This document shows positions 1-6,557 of a DNA stretch of 6,958 bases, piece by piece. Source of the DNA: Flavobacterium sp. (GTDB lineage Bacteria > Bacteroidota > Bacteroidia > Flavobacteriales > Flavobacteriaceae); contig SXQR01000200.1 in assembly GCA_005792865.1 (NCBI GenBank), positions 1 to 6,958 on the forward strand, in the 5' to 3' direction. The stretch's first letter is position 1; every line of letters begins with the position of its first letter. A program made the position numbers and the translations under genes. The notes under the pieces are model-generated. The model was not told where the DNA came from and ran no database searches. It was given only the letters and a program-made list of their open reading frames with translations.

Positions 1-447
1 GGACTCGGTGTGTTCCAAAACCAAAGGCAAGCTCAGGATAAAGAGCGCATTGGCCGGCGTCGGCAACCCGATGAAACTGTCGGTTTGGCGCGTATCGATG
101 TTGAATTTCGCCAGCCGCATGCACGACCCGAGCGTCACGATGAACCCCAGGAACGCGAAGCCTGGAAACGGCGGGTGGGTTTGCTGGTTCATCATCAGGT
201 AAAGCACAAATCCTGGGGTCACGCCGCTGGTGACCATGTCTGCCAGGGAATCGAGTTGCACCCCCAACGGCCCCGCCACATTGAACATCCTTGCAAAAAA
301 TCCGTCAAAGAAATCAAAGAAGATGCCCAGTGCCACAAAAAGGAAGGCTCCCCTGAAATCGTCGTTGGCCGCCGAAACGATTGCCGCACATCCGCTGAAA
401 AGATTGAGTAACGTGATGATGTTGGGGATGTGCCGGGTAATTGCCAT
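1..447 (-). CDS. pssA: CDP-diacylglycerol--serine O-phosphatidyltransferase (phosphatidylserine synthase), 3' end outside window
   Basis: This integral inner-membrane enzyme makes phosphatidylserine from CDP-diacylglycerol and L-serine, the step before phosphatidylethanolamine. The start is the ATG at 447, giving MAITRHIPNIITLLNLFSG, a typical opening for this family, and 149 codons are visible before the left edge. The complete CDP-alcohol phosphatidyltransferase signature D-G-x2-A-R-x8-G-x3-D-x3-D is present: D48, G49, A52, R53, G62, D66, D70. These acidic residues bind the metal ion and CDP. Hydrophobic stretches near residues 8-25, 33-47 and 72-86 fit membrane helices. The later segment with GLPTPANA (about 127-134) is typical of the serine-using branch rather than phosphatidylglycerophosphate synthase. 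From general knowledge, Bacteroidota versions are about 230-240 residues, so roughly a third is missing. It is transcribed away from the porV2-like gene. I saw no frameshift. Confidence 0.93.
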   Translation of the reverse strand, partial: MAITRHIPNIITLLNLFSGCAAIVSAANDDFRGAFLFVALGIFFDFFDGFFARMFNVAGPLGVQLDSLADMVTSGVTPGFVLYLMMNQQTHPPFPGFAFLGFIVTLGSCMRLAKFNIDTRQTDSFIGLPTPANALFILSLPLVLEHTES

Positions 448-463
448 AGATTTCGATAATGCC

Positions 464-471
464 CAAAAATA
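464..471 (-). promoter_or_regulatory. Possible -7 promoter element (TATTTTTG) for pssA
   Basis: Read on the minus strand this octamer matches the Bacteroidota -7 consensus TAnnTTTG exactly. It would place transcription initiation roughly 10-13 bases before the pssA ATG at 447, a short leader. No TTG-type -33 element sits at the usual 17-23 base spacing, so the call rests on the -7 match and the position alone. Confidence 0.3.
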
Positions 472-551
472 GCACAATAACTTAAAGCCGTATGCGTTTT
501 TTATGATAGTTTTTGTAATTGGCGCCCGCCCCTGCGCATGTAAAATTTACC

Positions 552-559
552 TACTTTTG
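552..559 (+). promoter_or_regulatory. Possible -7 promoter element (TACTTTTG) for the porV2-like operon
   Basis: The octamer is an exact match to the Bacteroidota -7 consensus TAnnTTTG and lies 30 bases before the TTG start at 590, giving a plausible leader of about 25 bases. Its -33 partner is weak: a CTG at 532-534 has a 17-base spacing. An alternative is TTG at 519-521 with a 19-base spacer to TAAAATTT at 541-548, where the -33 is good but the -7 is imperfect. Confidence 0.45.
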
Positions 560-589
560 GAAACCGGATAACCAGGTCAAAAAATTGCT

Positions 590-1654
590 TTGAAAAAAAT
601 TTCCCTGATCCTTTTGCTTTTGGGCTCGGCCGTTTACAGCCAGGCCGTGCGCAAGTATTCCAACGAATTCATGAACATCGGCGTGGATGCGGCCGCTCTC
701 GGGATGTCCAATGCCGTGACGGCGACCACCGGCGACGTCAATTCGGGGTACTGGAATCCTGCCGGCCTGTTGAAATTGACCGACAAACAGGCGGCGCTGA
801 TGCATGCAAGCTACTTTGCCAACATCGCCCAATACGATTATGCGGGTTTTGCAATGCCGATAGACGACCGCAGTGCGTGGGGTGTTTCCCTGATCAGGTT
901 CGGGGTGGACGACATCCTCAACACGACGCAGCTCATCGACGACCAAGGCAACATCGACTATAACCGCATCAGCCTTTTCTCCACCGCCGATTACGGCCTG
1001 ACATTTTCCTACGCGCGCAAGCTCAAGGTCGAAGGCCTTCAATACGGCGTCAATGCCAAGGTGATCCGCCGCGTCATTGGCGAATTTGCCAATTCGTGGG
1101 GATTCGGGATCGATGCGGGACTTCAATTCAGCCGCAACAAATGGGAATTCGGGCTTATGCTACGCGACATAACCACGACATACAACATCTGGAACATCGA
1201 CGAGGAAGAGTATGAAAAGGTAGCCGAAGCCGTCGAGGGCCAGAACCAGGAACTTCCCGAAAGCACCGAGATCACGCTGCCCAAGGCTCAACTGGGCGTC
1301 GCGCGCCGTTTTGACCTGCGCAATGACCTTAGCCTCTTGGCCGCCACCAACCTCAACATGCGTTTCGAGCAGACCAATGACATCATTTCAAGTTCGATCG
1401 TGAGCGTCGATCCCGCAGTGGGGTTTGAACTGGGTTACACCGACCTGGTCTTCCTGCGCGGAGGCGCGGGGAATTTCCAGAACATTATGCAGATCGACGG
1501 TACCGAGAAAGTTGGGTTCCAGCCCAACATCGGCCTTGGATTCAAGTACAAGGGCATCCAGATCGATTACGCACTGACCGACCTCGGCGACCAGAGTGCG
1601 GCCCTTTATTCCAATATTTTCTCGGTCAAGGTTGACCTTGGCATCTTTAGGTAA
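590..1654 (+). CDS. porV2: PorV/PorQ-family outer-membrane beta-barrel protein, PorV2-like (putative type IX secretion/sorting protein)
   Basis: This is a predicted outer-membrane barrel of the PorV/PorQ family. PorV itself shuttles substrates of the type IX secretion system from the translocon to the PorU sortase; the role of PorV2 paralogues is not established. The 354-residue protein starts with a cleavable signal peptide (basic MKK, hydrophobic 4-15, cleavage after about SQA at 17-19). It continues with the conserved N-terminal stretch KYSNEFMNIGVDAAALGMSN (22-41) and SGYWNPAGL (52-60). The remainder alternates polar and hydrophobic residues as expected for beta strands and ends in a strand with a penultimate aromatic residue (F353), a barrel-assembly signal. 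The start is a TTG at 590, chosen because it opens directly on MKK; an in-frame stop at 569-571 leaves only a nearby ATT as an alternative. The stop codon overlaps the start of the next gene (TAATG). The family call is firm from recalled sequence similarity; the PorV2 subtype is somewhat less so. Confidence 0.85.
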   Translation: MKKISLILLLLGSAVYSQAVRKYSNEFMNIGVDAAALGMSNAVTATTGDVNSGYWNPAGLLKLTDKQAALMHASYFANIAQYDYAGFAMPIDDRSAWGVSLIRFGVDDILNTTQLIDDQGNIDYNRISLFSTADYGLTFSYARKLKVEGLQYGVNAKVIRRVIGEFANSWGFGIDAGLQFSRNKWEFGLMLRDITTTYNIWNIDEEEYEKVAEAVEGQNQELPESTEITLPKAQLGVARRFDLRNDLSLLAATNLNMRFEQTNDIISSSIVSVDPAVGFELGYTDLVFLRGGAGNFQNIMQIDGTEKVGFQPNIGLGFKYKGIQIDYALTDLGDQSAALYSNIFSVKVDLGIFR

Positions 1655-2802
1655 TGCACCGGTTTTGCAGCTATTTTGCCGCGGTCCTGCTCTTGGGTTC
1701 TTCCGCATTTGGCCAAAAAAGGCTGTCGGATGATGCCAGGATCAGCATACTGACATGCGGCATCGGCAACGAGGTCTATTCGCTGTTTGGGCATACCGCC
1801 ATCCGCGTTCAGGATTCAGTGACGGCGCTGGACGTGGTCTTCAATTACGGCGCATTTGACTTTGAAGCCCCCAACTTCGTGGGAAGGTTCACCAAGGGCG
1901 ACCTCCAGTATTTCGTGACCGCCAATCCCTTCAACGATTTCATGTACCAATATTACTATGAACGACGCAGCGTATCCGAACAGGAACTCCTGATCCCGCC
2001 CGACGCGCGTCGCCGCATCTTTGAAAGGCTGATGCGGGTGATGGATTCGGAGGAGCGCTTCTACACCTACAAATTCATTGACCGCAACTGCACGAACATG
2101 GCCGCCGATCTCCTGCGCAAGGAACTTTCGGTGTCTTTGGCCAAACAGGGCGATGTGGTGTCCCCATATCGCGAGGTCCTGTTCCCCTACTTTGACAGGC
2201 ATTTTTATGAGCAGATCGGCACAAGCCTGATTTTCGGGACCAAGGTGGACAGGGCGGCTACCGTACTTTTCCTGCCGGTCGAACTTGAAAATGCACTGGC
2301 GAATCAACGCTTTGAAGGCCGGCCCCTGTCGGCACCCAAACGGATCCTGCTCGACTTCCCGGTAGCGCCCAATCCGGGAAGCTGGTGGAACAACATCTGG
2401 ACGTTTTGCGCCATCCTGTCCTTTTTCGCGTTCGTGCCGAGTCGCTACGTCATGGCCGCATATCTTTTGGTAGCTGGTATGGTCGGTTTGTTTTTTTGCG
2501 TCGCCGGATGGTATTCCCTGCACGAGGAACTGGCCTGGAACTACAATGCGTTGTTGCTCAACCCCGCATTCATTGTGCTGGCCTTCGCGCTCTTGTTGCG
2601 CAACCGGCTGCTGATGGGACGCCTTGCCCTCTTTTGCGCGGCGTGCATGGCCATCTACCTGGTCATCATTTTCGGGAAGGTCTATTTTTGGATCGCGCTG
2701 ACGGTCTTTGCCACCAACGCCATCATCCTTTTCAGGATCTGGAAGCAATCCAGGCACGCGGTCCTGCTTGCGGCCGACCCATCACTGCCCCCTGTAGAAT
2801 AG
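1654..2802 (+). CDS. DUF4105 / Lnb-type periplasmic domain membrane protein (putative lipoprotein N-acyltransferase-like)
   Basis: The 382-residue protein has a signal peptide (about 1-20, ending SSAFGQ), then a periplasmic DUF4105 domain (about 25-230), then five probable membrane helices near 246-261, 267-286, 302-316, 322-341 and 343-360. In the soluble domain GHTAIRV contains H47 and DRNCTN contains C146. This His/Cys pair is the expected catalytic pair for a thiol acyl-transfer enzyme. In the membrane part H290, N296, N298, N303 and P304 form the conserved H...N-x-N...NP pattern. From established knowledge, the family includes Lnb, the enzyme that N-acylates lipoproteins in Bacteroides. 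Function here is inferred, because many paralogues are uncharacterised. Start ATG 1654 shares one base with the upstream stop, implying translational coupling. The 3' end overlaps the convergent sugar transferase gene by 21 bp. Confidence 0.85.
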   Translation: MHRFCSYFAAVLLLGSSAFGQKRLSDDARISILTCGIGNEVYSLFGHTAIRVQDSVTALDVVFNYGAFDFEAPNFVGRFTKGDLQYFVTANPFNDFMYQYYYERRSVSEQELLIPPDARRRIFERLMRVMDSEERFYTYKFIDRNCTNMAADLLRKELSVSLAKQGDVVSPYREVLFPYFDRHFYEQIGTSLIFGTKVDRAATVLFLPVELENALANQRFEGRPLSAPKRILLDFPVAPNPGSWWNNIWTFCAILSFFAFVPSRYVMAAYLLVAGMVGLFFCVAGWYSLHEELAWNYNALLLNPAFIVLAFALLLRNRLLMGRLALFCAACMAIYLVIIFGKVYFWIALTVFATNAIILFRIWKQSRHAVLLAADPSLPPVE

Positions 2803-4173
2803 CACGGTACTGAAGGTCTTCACCATGATGTTGGTATCGAGGAAAATGCTTCGGTGCTTGATGTAGTAAAGGTCGTATTGAAGCTTGATCAGGCTGTCGT
2901 CGATCGAATCCCCGTATGAATAATTGACCTGCGCCCAACCAGTCAGCCCCGGCTTCACCACGTGCCTGGTCTGGTAAAAAGGCATGACCGATGCAATCTC
3001 GTTGACAAAGACGGGACGTTCGGGCCTTGGTCCTATCACTGCCATGTCGCCCTTGAGCACGTTCACAAACTGTGGAAATTCGTCAATCCTGGTCTTGCGC
3101 AGGAATTTCCCGAACGCCGTGATCCGCGAGTCTTTTTTCTTGGTGAAAACGGCCCCATCTTTTTCGGCATTCTTGACCATCGTCCTGAATTTTAGGATCT
3201 TGAACACCTCGCCGTTCTTCCCGACGCGCTTTTGCGTGTAAAACAGTTTTCCGCGGTTCCCGATGGCATTCCCAACCAGGATCAGCGGCAGCAATGCGAT
3301 CCCGATGGCGATGCCCACAAGGGAGATGACGATTTCCACGATCCGGGCGAAAAGCAGGTAAAGGTGGTTTTGATTGCTACGGCTAAAAGGAAAATAACGA
3401 TAAAAATCGCGCGCGACATACTGCACGGGAATCCGCTGGCAGATGCTTTCGTAGGCCTGCGTGTACTCGCGGATGATGTAGCCGTTCTCGAGCAGGTAAA
3501 GGAGCTGGTTGTAAAGGCCAACCGTGATGCCGTCGGTCTTTTGCGAGGCGATGACCACTTCTGAAACCTGGTTTTTACGGACAAACTGCTCAAGTGCATC
3601 CGCATCTATCCGGCTCACATATCCCGACGCATCGTGGTCCCTGATACTGTCAGAATTGACATAGCCCATGACCTTGTAATGCGGGTCGGCGCTTTCGAGG
3701 CTCACCACCAACTCTTCCACCTGTTCGCTGTCGCAGATAATGACCACTTTCTTGATGAAACGGTTGGAAGCCAGAAAACGCACGTAAAACATCCGCCAGG
3801 CAAACAAGGCGCCCAGGATCGCGAAGTAGAAGTACACGATCTGCATCCTGTTTGATGGAAGAATCGGCGTGTAAATCGGCGTCAGCAGGTAAAGCAATAC
3901 CGTGAACGACGTGGTGAGTATAATGCTCTTGATGACCTGGAACTGATTGCTCGCCACCTGGAGGTTATACATCTCGAAGACCGTCCCGAATATCAACAGG
4001 TAAAAGGCAAGGACCAGCGTCCAGTAAAAATTGGTCGCCGAAAATTGGAAATAGTCAAAATGCCATAGTTTGCCAATGAGGAAAAGTGCGGCAAGAACGC
4101 AAAGCAAATCCAATAACCGAAGCAATACTTTCCGTTCCGAGACCTCGAAATGTATTTTTTTTTGCTTAATCAT
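2782..4173 (-). CDS. Polyprenyl-phosphate sugar-phosphate transferase (WbaP/WcaJ-type initiating exopolysaccharide transferase)
   Basis: This inner-membrane enzyme likely starts a surface glycan by moving a sugar 1-phosphate from a UDP-sugar to undecaprenyl phosphate. Of its 463 residues, four N-terminal membrane helices are apparent (about 16-35, 50-67, 80-101, 111-130). A Rossmann-like cytosolic domain follows (about 140-245, opening KKVVIICDSE). A membrane-inserted helix with a proline break (about 272-300, P296) then leads into the C-terminal catalytic domain. That domain shows KFRTM (328-332), the acidic pair D364-E365 in DEFPQ that corresponds to the catalytic dyad of PglC-type enzymes, KGDMAVIGPRPE (374-385) and KPGLTGWAQV (407-416). 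The length is typical of the long-form family. The sugar could be glucose, galactose or an N-acetyl sugar; sequence alone does not settle it. It is the last gene of the glycan operon, 55 bp behind its neighbour. An A9 tract covers codons 4-7. Confidence 0.94.
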   Translation of the reverse strand: MIKQKKIHFEVSERKVLLRLLDLLCVLAALFLIGKLWHFDYFQFSATNFYWTLVLAFYLLIFGTVFEMYNLQVASNQFQVIKSIILTTSFTVLLYLLTPIYTPILPSNRMQIVYFYFAILGALFAWRMFYVRFLASNRFIKKVVIICDSEQVEELVVSLESADPHYKVMGYVNSDSIRDHDASGYVSRIDADALEQFVRKNQVSEVVIASQKTDGITVGLYNQLLYLLENGYIIREYTQAYESICQRIPVQYVARDFYRYFPFSRSNQNHLYLLFARIVEIVISLVGIAIGIALLPLILVGNAIGNRGKLFYTQKRVGKNGEVFKILKFRTMVKNAEKDGAVFTKKKDSRITAFGKFLRKTRIDEFPQFVNVLKGDMAVIGPRPERPVFVNEIASVMPFYQTRHVVKPGLTGWAQVNYSYGDSIDDSLIKLQYDLYYIKHRSIFLDTNIMVKTFSTVLFYRGQ

Positions 4174-4228
4174 TTAAAGGTGACCTGGTTATTTTGACGA
4201 CGCAAGTTAATCAATAAAATCCCAAGTG
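4174..4228 (-). other. 55-bp AT-rich intergenic spacer before the sugar transferase gene
   Basis: This is the only true gap in the leftward operon, as the other junctions overlap. On the minus strand it contains a TAACTTGC partly resembling the TAnnTTTG -7 element, with a TTG about 13 bases upstream, which is too close for the usual spacing. I therefore see no convincing promoter. Nearer the start codon, ATAACCAGGTCA (4192-4181) repeats the sequence found before the porV2-like gene, and AGGTCACCT forms a tiny inverted repeat. No terminator hairpin is evident, so read-through from the upstream genes is the simplest reading. Confidence 0.5.
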
Positions 4229-5242
4229 TTAAAGTGCTCCCTGCAAAATTTCGTCCCATTTGGGGATGACCGCTTCGGGAGAGAAACGATGTGATTTTTC
4301 GCGCGCGCCGATCTGCAATTTTTTGCGCAGGCCACTATCGCCCATGATCCTGAGAACTGCCGCAGCCATGGCTATGTGGTCATTGGCGGGTACGAGGACC
4401 GCATCGGCACCGTCCGCTGCCACAAACGGGATCCCGCCCACGTCGGTCGAGACCACAAATAACCCGAGGGACATCGCCTCCACGAGGCTGAAGGGCGCAT
4501 TGTCCACCGTGGATGTGTTGATGAAGATGTCGAATTCGGTGGAAAGGCCCGACCATTGCGCCTGTGAAAGGCTGCCGGTAAACTGCACCTTTACGCCTAG
4601 TGCATCGGCCATTTGCCGAAGTTCCGGCGTAATCCCGGCTTTGTCCGGCCCCACCATCGCCATGGTGGCATAGGGATGCGCCTTGGTAATTTCTGCAAGG
4701 GTGCGGATGGCCATCGCGGGATTGGACATGGGACCCAAGGCGCGGACCCATAGGAGTTTGGGGGCCGCGACTTCCCGATTTTTGAACGGGAATTTATCTG
4801 TGCTGATGGGATTCGGCACCGCTCGGACGCGAAAGCCTGCATCGGCAAAAGCCTTTTTCAAATACCCCGACGGCGCCACATTGATGCGCGCACCGCCAAA
4901 AAGTGAAGCGGATGCCCTTGGCGAATGCACCAGGCGAAAAGGAAGGTTTCCGCCGTGGAGGATCGGCACGTAAGGGACTTTAAAAATTCTGCACAGCCCC
5001 GCCACGGCCACTGCATACCAAAAATTGGAAGTGCTGTAGGTATCGATCAGGACAAAATGCGCCCATTTGCGGTTTTTGAATGTGGCCAGGAGCATTTCGG
5101 CCAACCGTCGCGCCTTATTTCTTTGGGAAGATGCGTAACGCAACTTATAACCGCTGGCTTCCAGCAGTGGACCCAGGATCTCGATCCCCGTCAGCGCGCC
5201 GCCGTGGACCGCGAGCTTATTGCCTACGTACAGAACGTTCAT
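4229..5242 (-). CDS. Glycosyltransferase family 4 (GT-B fold)
   Basis: This is a probable cytosolic retaining glycosyltransferase that adds one sugar from a nucleotide donor to the growing lipid-linked glycan. The 337-residue protein opens with MNVLYVGNKLAVHGGALTGI, a beta strand and glycine-rich loop typical of the GT4 acceptor-side domain. The donor-binding domain begins around LLWVRALG (163-170) and contains MAMVGPD (194-200) and VQFTGSLS (219-226). It ends with the family's signature region NAPFSLVEAMSLG (248-260) and TDVGGIPF (266-273). The usual E-x7-E motif appears as D247-x7-E255, a conservative change at the first acid. The start ATG at 5242 lies inside the end of the upstream polymerase/ligase gene (26-bp overlap), which fits coupled translation, and the predicted N-terminus looks complete. 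No membrane helix or signal peptide is evident. Donor and acceptor sugars are unknown. Confidence 0.9.
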   Translation of the reverse strand: MNVLYVGNKLAVHGGALTGIEILGPLLEASGYKLRYASSQRNKARRLAEMLLATFKNRKWAHFVLIDTYSTSNFWYAVAVAGLCRIFKVPYVPILHGGNLPFRLVHSPRASASLFGGARINVAPSGYLKKAFADAGFRVRAVPNPISTDKFPFKNREVAAPKLLWVRALGPMSNPAMAIRTLAEITKAHPYATMAMVGPDKAGITPELRQMADALGVKVQFTGSLSQAQWSGLSTEFDIFINTSTVDNAPFSLVEAMSLGLFVVSTDVGGIPFVAADGADAVLVPANDHIAMAAAVLRIMGDSGLRKKLQIGAREKSHRFSPEAVIPKWDEILQGAL

Positions 5243-6557
5243 ACGGAAGGACTTTCATTAGCGAAAGGGAATAGACGAAGGCCGGTGCCGCAAGGCGCAT
5301 CGCCGCGTGGTTGATGGTCAGGAGCCAGAACAGCAGGCAGCAGAGCAAATAAATGTGATATTTGTTGTCAATGTAGAGAAACAAGGGCGTCGCAAAAAGG
5401 ATCAGCAGGATGGCCACTCCAAATGAGCCATGTTCCCCCAGGAGCCGCGTAATCTCGTTGTGCGAGAGGATGGTGCGGCCGGTCTGCGCTTCGCGGATTT
5501 CCATGCCCTTCCCCAACCCGATACCAAATATGGGATTGTTGAGGAAAGCTTCCAATTCAGCCTTGGAAATGTCTTCCCGGCCCGTGAACCGGCTCTGTTT
5601 CACGCGGCCCATTGCATCCTGGTTGGCATACCGCTTTTCAATCATGCCGCCGGTTTCCATCGACGTGTAGGCCCATACCAGGCCCATTCCGCCCAGAAGG
5701 ATGGCAGTAAGGTACAGCATCTTAAGCTTGCCGCGGCTGTTGACGCGCATGTAGGTGATGCCCACCAAAATGATCAGCATGAGCACGCCGGTGATCATGC
5801 CGCCCCGCGAAAAGGTTACCAGTCCGCGGTAACCCACCATGACCGCCAGGATAACATTTATCAGGGCAAGTGTCCGCGTCGGTGAAAAAAGCAACATACG
5901 GCTAAAAAATACAAACATCCCCAGCCCGAGCATCGTCGAGACCTGGTTAGGGCCAAATCCCCCAGATGTTTCAAAATTGGAACCGGTTCCCGTGATGACG
6001 TCGCGAATGTTTGGCGTGTAGAGAAAGAGGTACATCGCACACGATACCGTCGGGAGCGCGATCATCAGCAAAATGGTACCAAAGTGCTGCAGGGTTATCT
6101 TTCGCGAATAGGTATAAAGCGCCGAAAGCCCCAGGCACACCGGCCCTGATATGTTAAATGAAATGACCTTGCGGATGTCGGTATCGTAATCAAGCACGAA
6201 AGTGGACAGCACCACACCGGGAATCAACAGCGCGATGTAAATCCAATAGGGAATCGCAAATCTCGAAAACCCGCTGAAATACATGCCCAAGACAATAAAG
6301 CCCATTACGCCGTATTTGGAGAACTCATAGAGCGGGTTGCCGCCGGTCATGCGCAGGAACACCTCGCTGCCCACGATGTACGCACTGGCAAACAGCACTT
6401 CCTCGTTCTTGTTGCGGTTCTTGAGCACCCAATAAAGTCCGCCCAGGATCATCGCGTAGCCGTATATCTTTGAAAGCGCGGGAAACATGAAAATGGCGAT
6501 CCCGATGCCGATGTGCAGCAGGATGAGCAACAGGTAATTTTTTTCGTGGTGGCTCAT
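5217..6557 (-). CDS. O-antigen polymerase/ligase family membrane protein (Wzy/WaaL-like)
   Basis: This polytopic inner-membrane protein would act in the periplasm, either polymerising lipid-linked repeat units (Wzy) or transferring a glycan to an acceptor (WaaL-type ligase). Its 446 residues contain about ten or more hydrophobic helices, starting at 8-25. Family marks are GFGPNQVSTMLGLG (200-213), the GYRGLVTFSRGG stretch (242-253) that leads into the Wzy_C core, a large periplasmic loop (about 298-375) with NNPIFGIGLGKG (340-351), and SHNEITRLLGEHGSFG (365-380). The H366-N367 and the conserved arginines R245 and R251 are typical of these metal-independent glycosyltransferases. The tail is short and basic (ERSVRRQ). 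Start ATG 6557 overlaps the upstream stop (ATGA, 4 bp), and the 3' end overlaps the next gene by 26 bp. Primary sequence does not separate polymerase from ligase. Confidence 0.88.
   Translation of the reverse strand: MSHHEKNYLLLILLHIGIGIAIFMFPALSKIYGYAMILGGLYWVLKNRNKNEEVLFASAYIVGSEVFLRMTGGNPLYEFSKYGVMGFIVLGMYFSGFSRFAIPYWIYIALLIPGVVLSTFVLDYDTDIRKVISFNISGPVCLGLSALYTYSRKITLQHFGTILLMIALPTVSCAMYLFLYTPNIRDVITGTGSNFETSGGFGPNQVSTMLGLGMFVFFSRMLLFSPTRTLALINVILAVMVGYRGLVTFSRGGMITGVLMLIILVGITYMRVNSRGKLKMLYLTAILLGGMGLVWAYTSMETGGMIEKRYANQDAMGRVKQSRFTGREDISKAELEAFLNNPIFGIGLGKGMEIREAQTGRTILSHNEITRLLGEHGSFGVAILLILFATPLFLYIDNKYHIYLLCCLLFWLLTINHAAMRLAAPAFVYSLSLMKVLPYERSVRRQ

Larger units (their letters stand above)
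448..589. promoter_or_regulatory. AT-rich divergent promoter region between pssA and the porV2-like gene
   Basis: This 142-bp gap separates two divergent genes and should hold both promoters. It is visibly richer in A and T than the flanking coding DNA, apart from a GC-rich patch at about 521-538. I find a -7-type element for each strand, listed separately. There is no obvious coding capacity, no strong hairpin followed by a T-run, and no clear purine-rich Shine-Dalgarno sequence for either gene, which is common in Bacteroidota. Bases 568-579 (ATAACCAGGTCA) recur on the minus strand at 4192-4181, just before another start codon. Confidence 0.6.

Noticed and set aside
10..411. Plus-strand open frames across the left end
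   Set aside because: The minus strand here encodes PssA with a complete CDP-alcohol phosphatidyltransferase signature, and the plus-strand translation has unlikely composition.
551..1126. A 191-codon minus-strand open frame opposite the porV2-like gene
   Set aside because: Its composition is shadow-like, it shows no motif, and it runs into the divergent promoter region; the plus-strand frame has clear family features.
1816..2757. A 313-codon open frame on the minus strand opposite the Lnb-like gene
   Set aside because: It is exactly antisense to a gene with a signal peptide, recognisable domain and membrane helices. Its own translation is rich in Q, H, G and R with no domain, as expected for a shadow frame in GC-biased coding DNA.
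2811..2822. Palindrome TGAAGGTCTTCA near the convergent junction as a terminator
   Set aside because: The loop would be only two bases, there is no T-run on either side, and it lies inside the sugar transferase coding sequence.
3352..4003. Repeated CAGGTAAA words (also near 195 and 6530)
   Set aside because: On the coding strand these are TTTACCTG, the codons for Leu-Tyr-Leu-type stretches in membrane proteins. They are irregularly spaced and not a repeat array.
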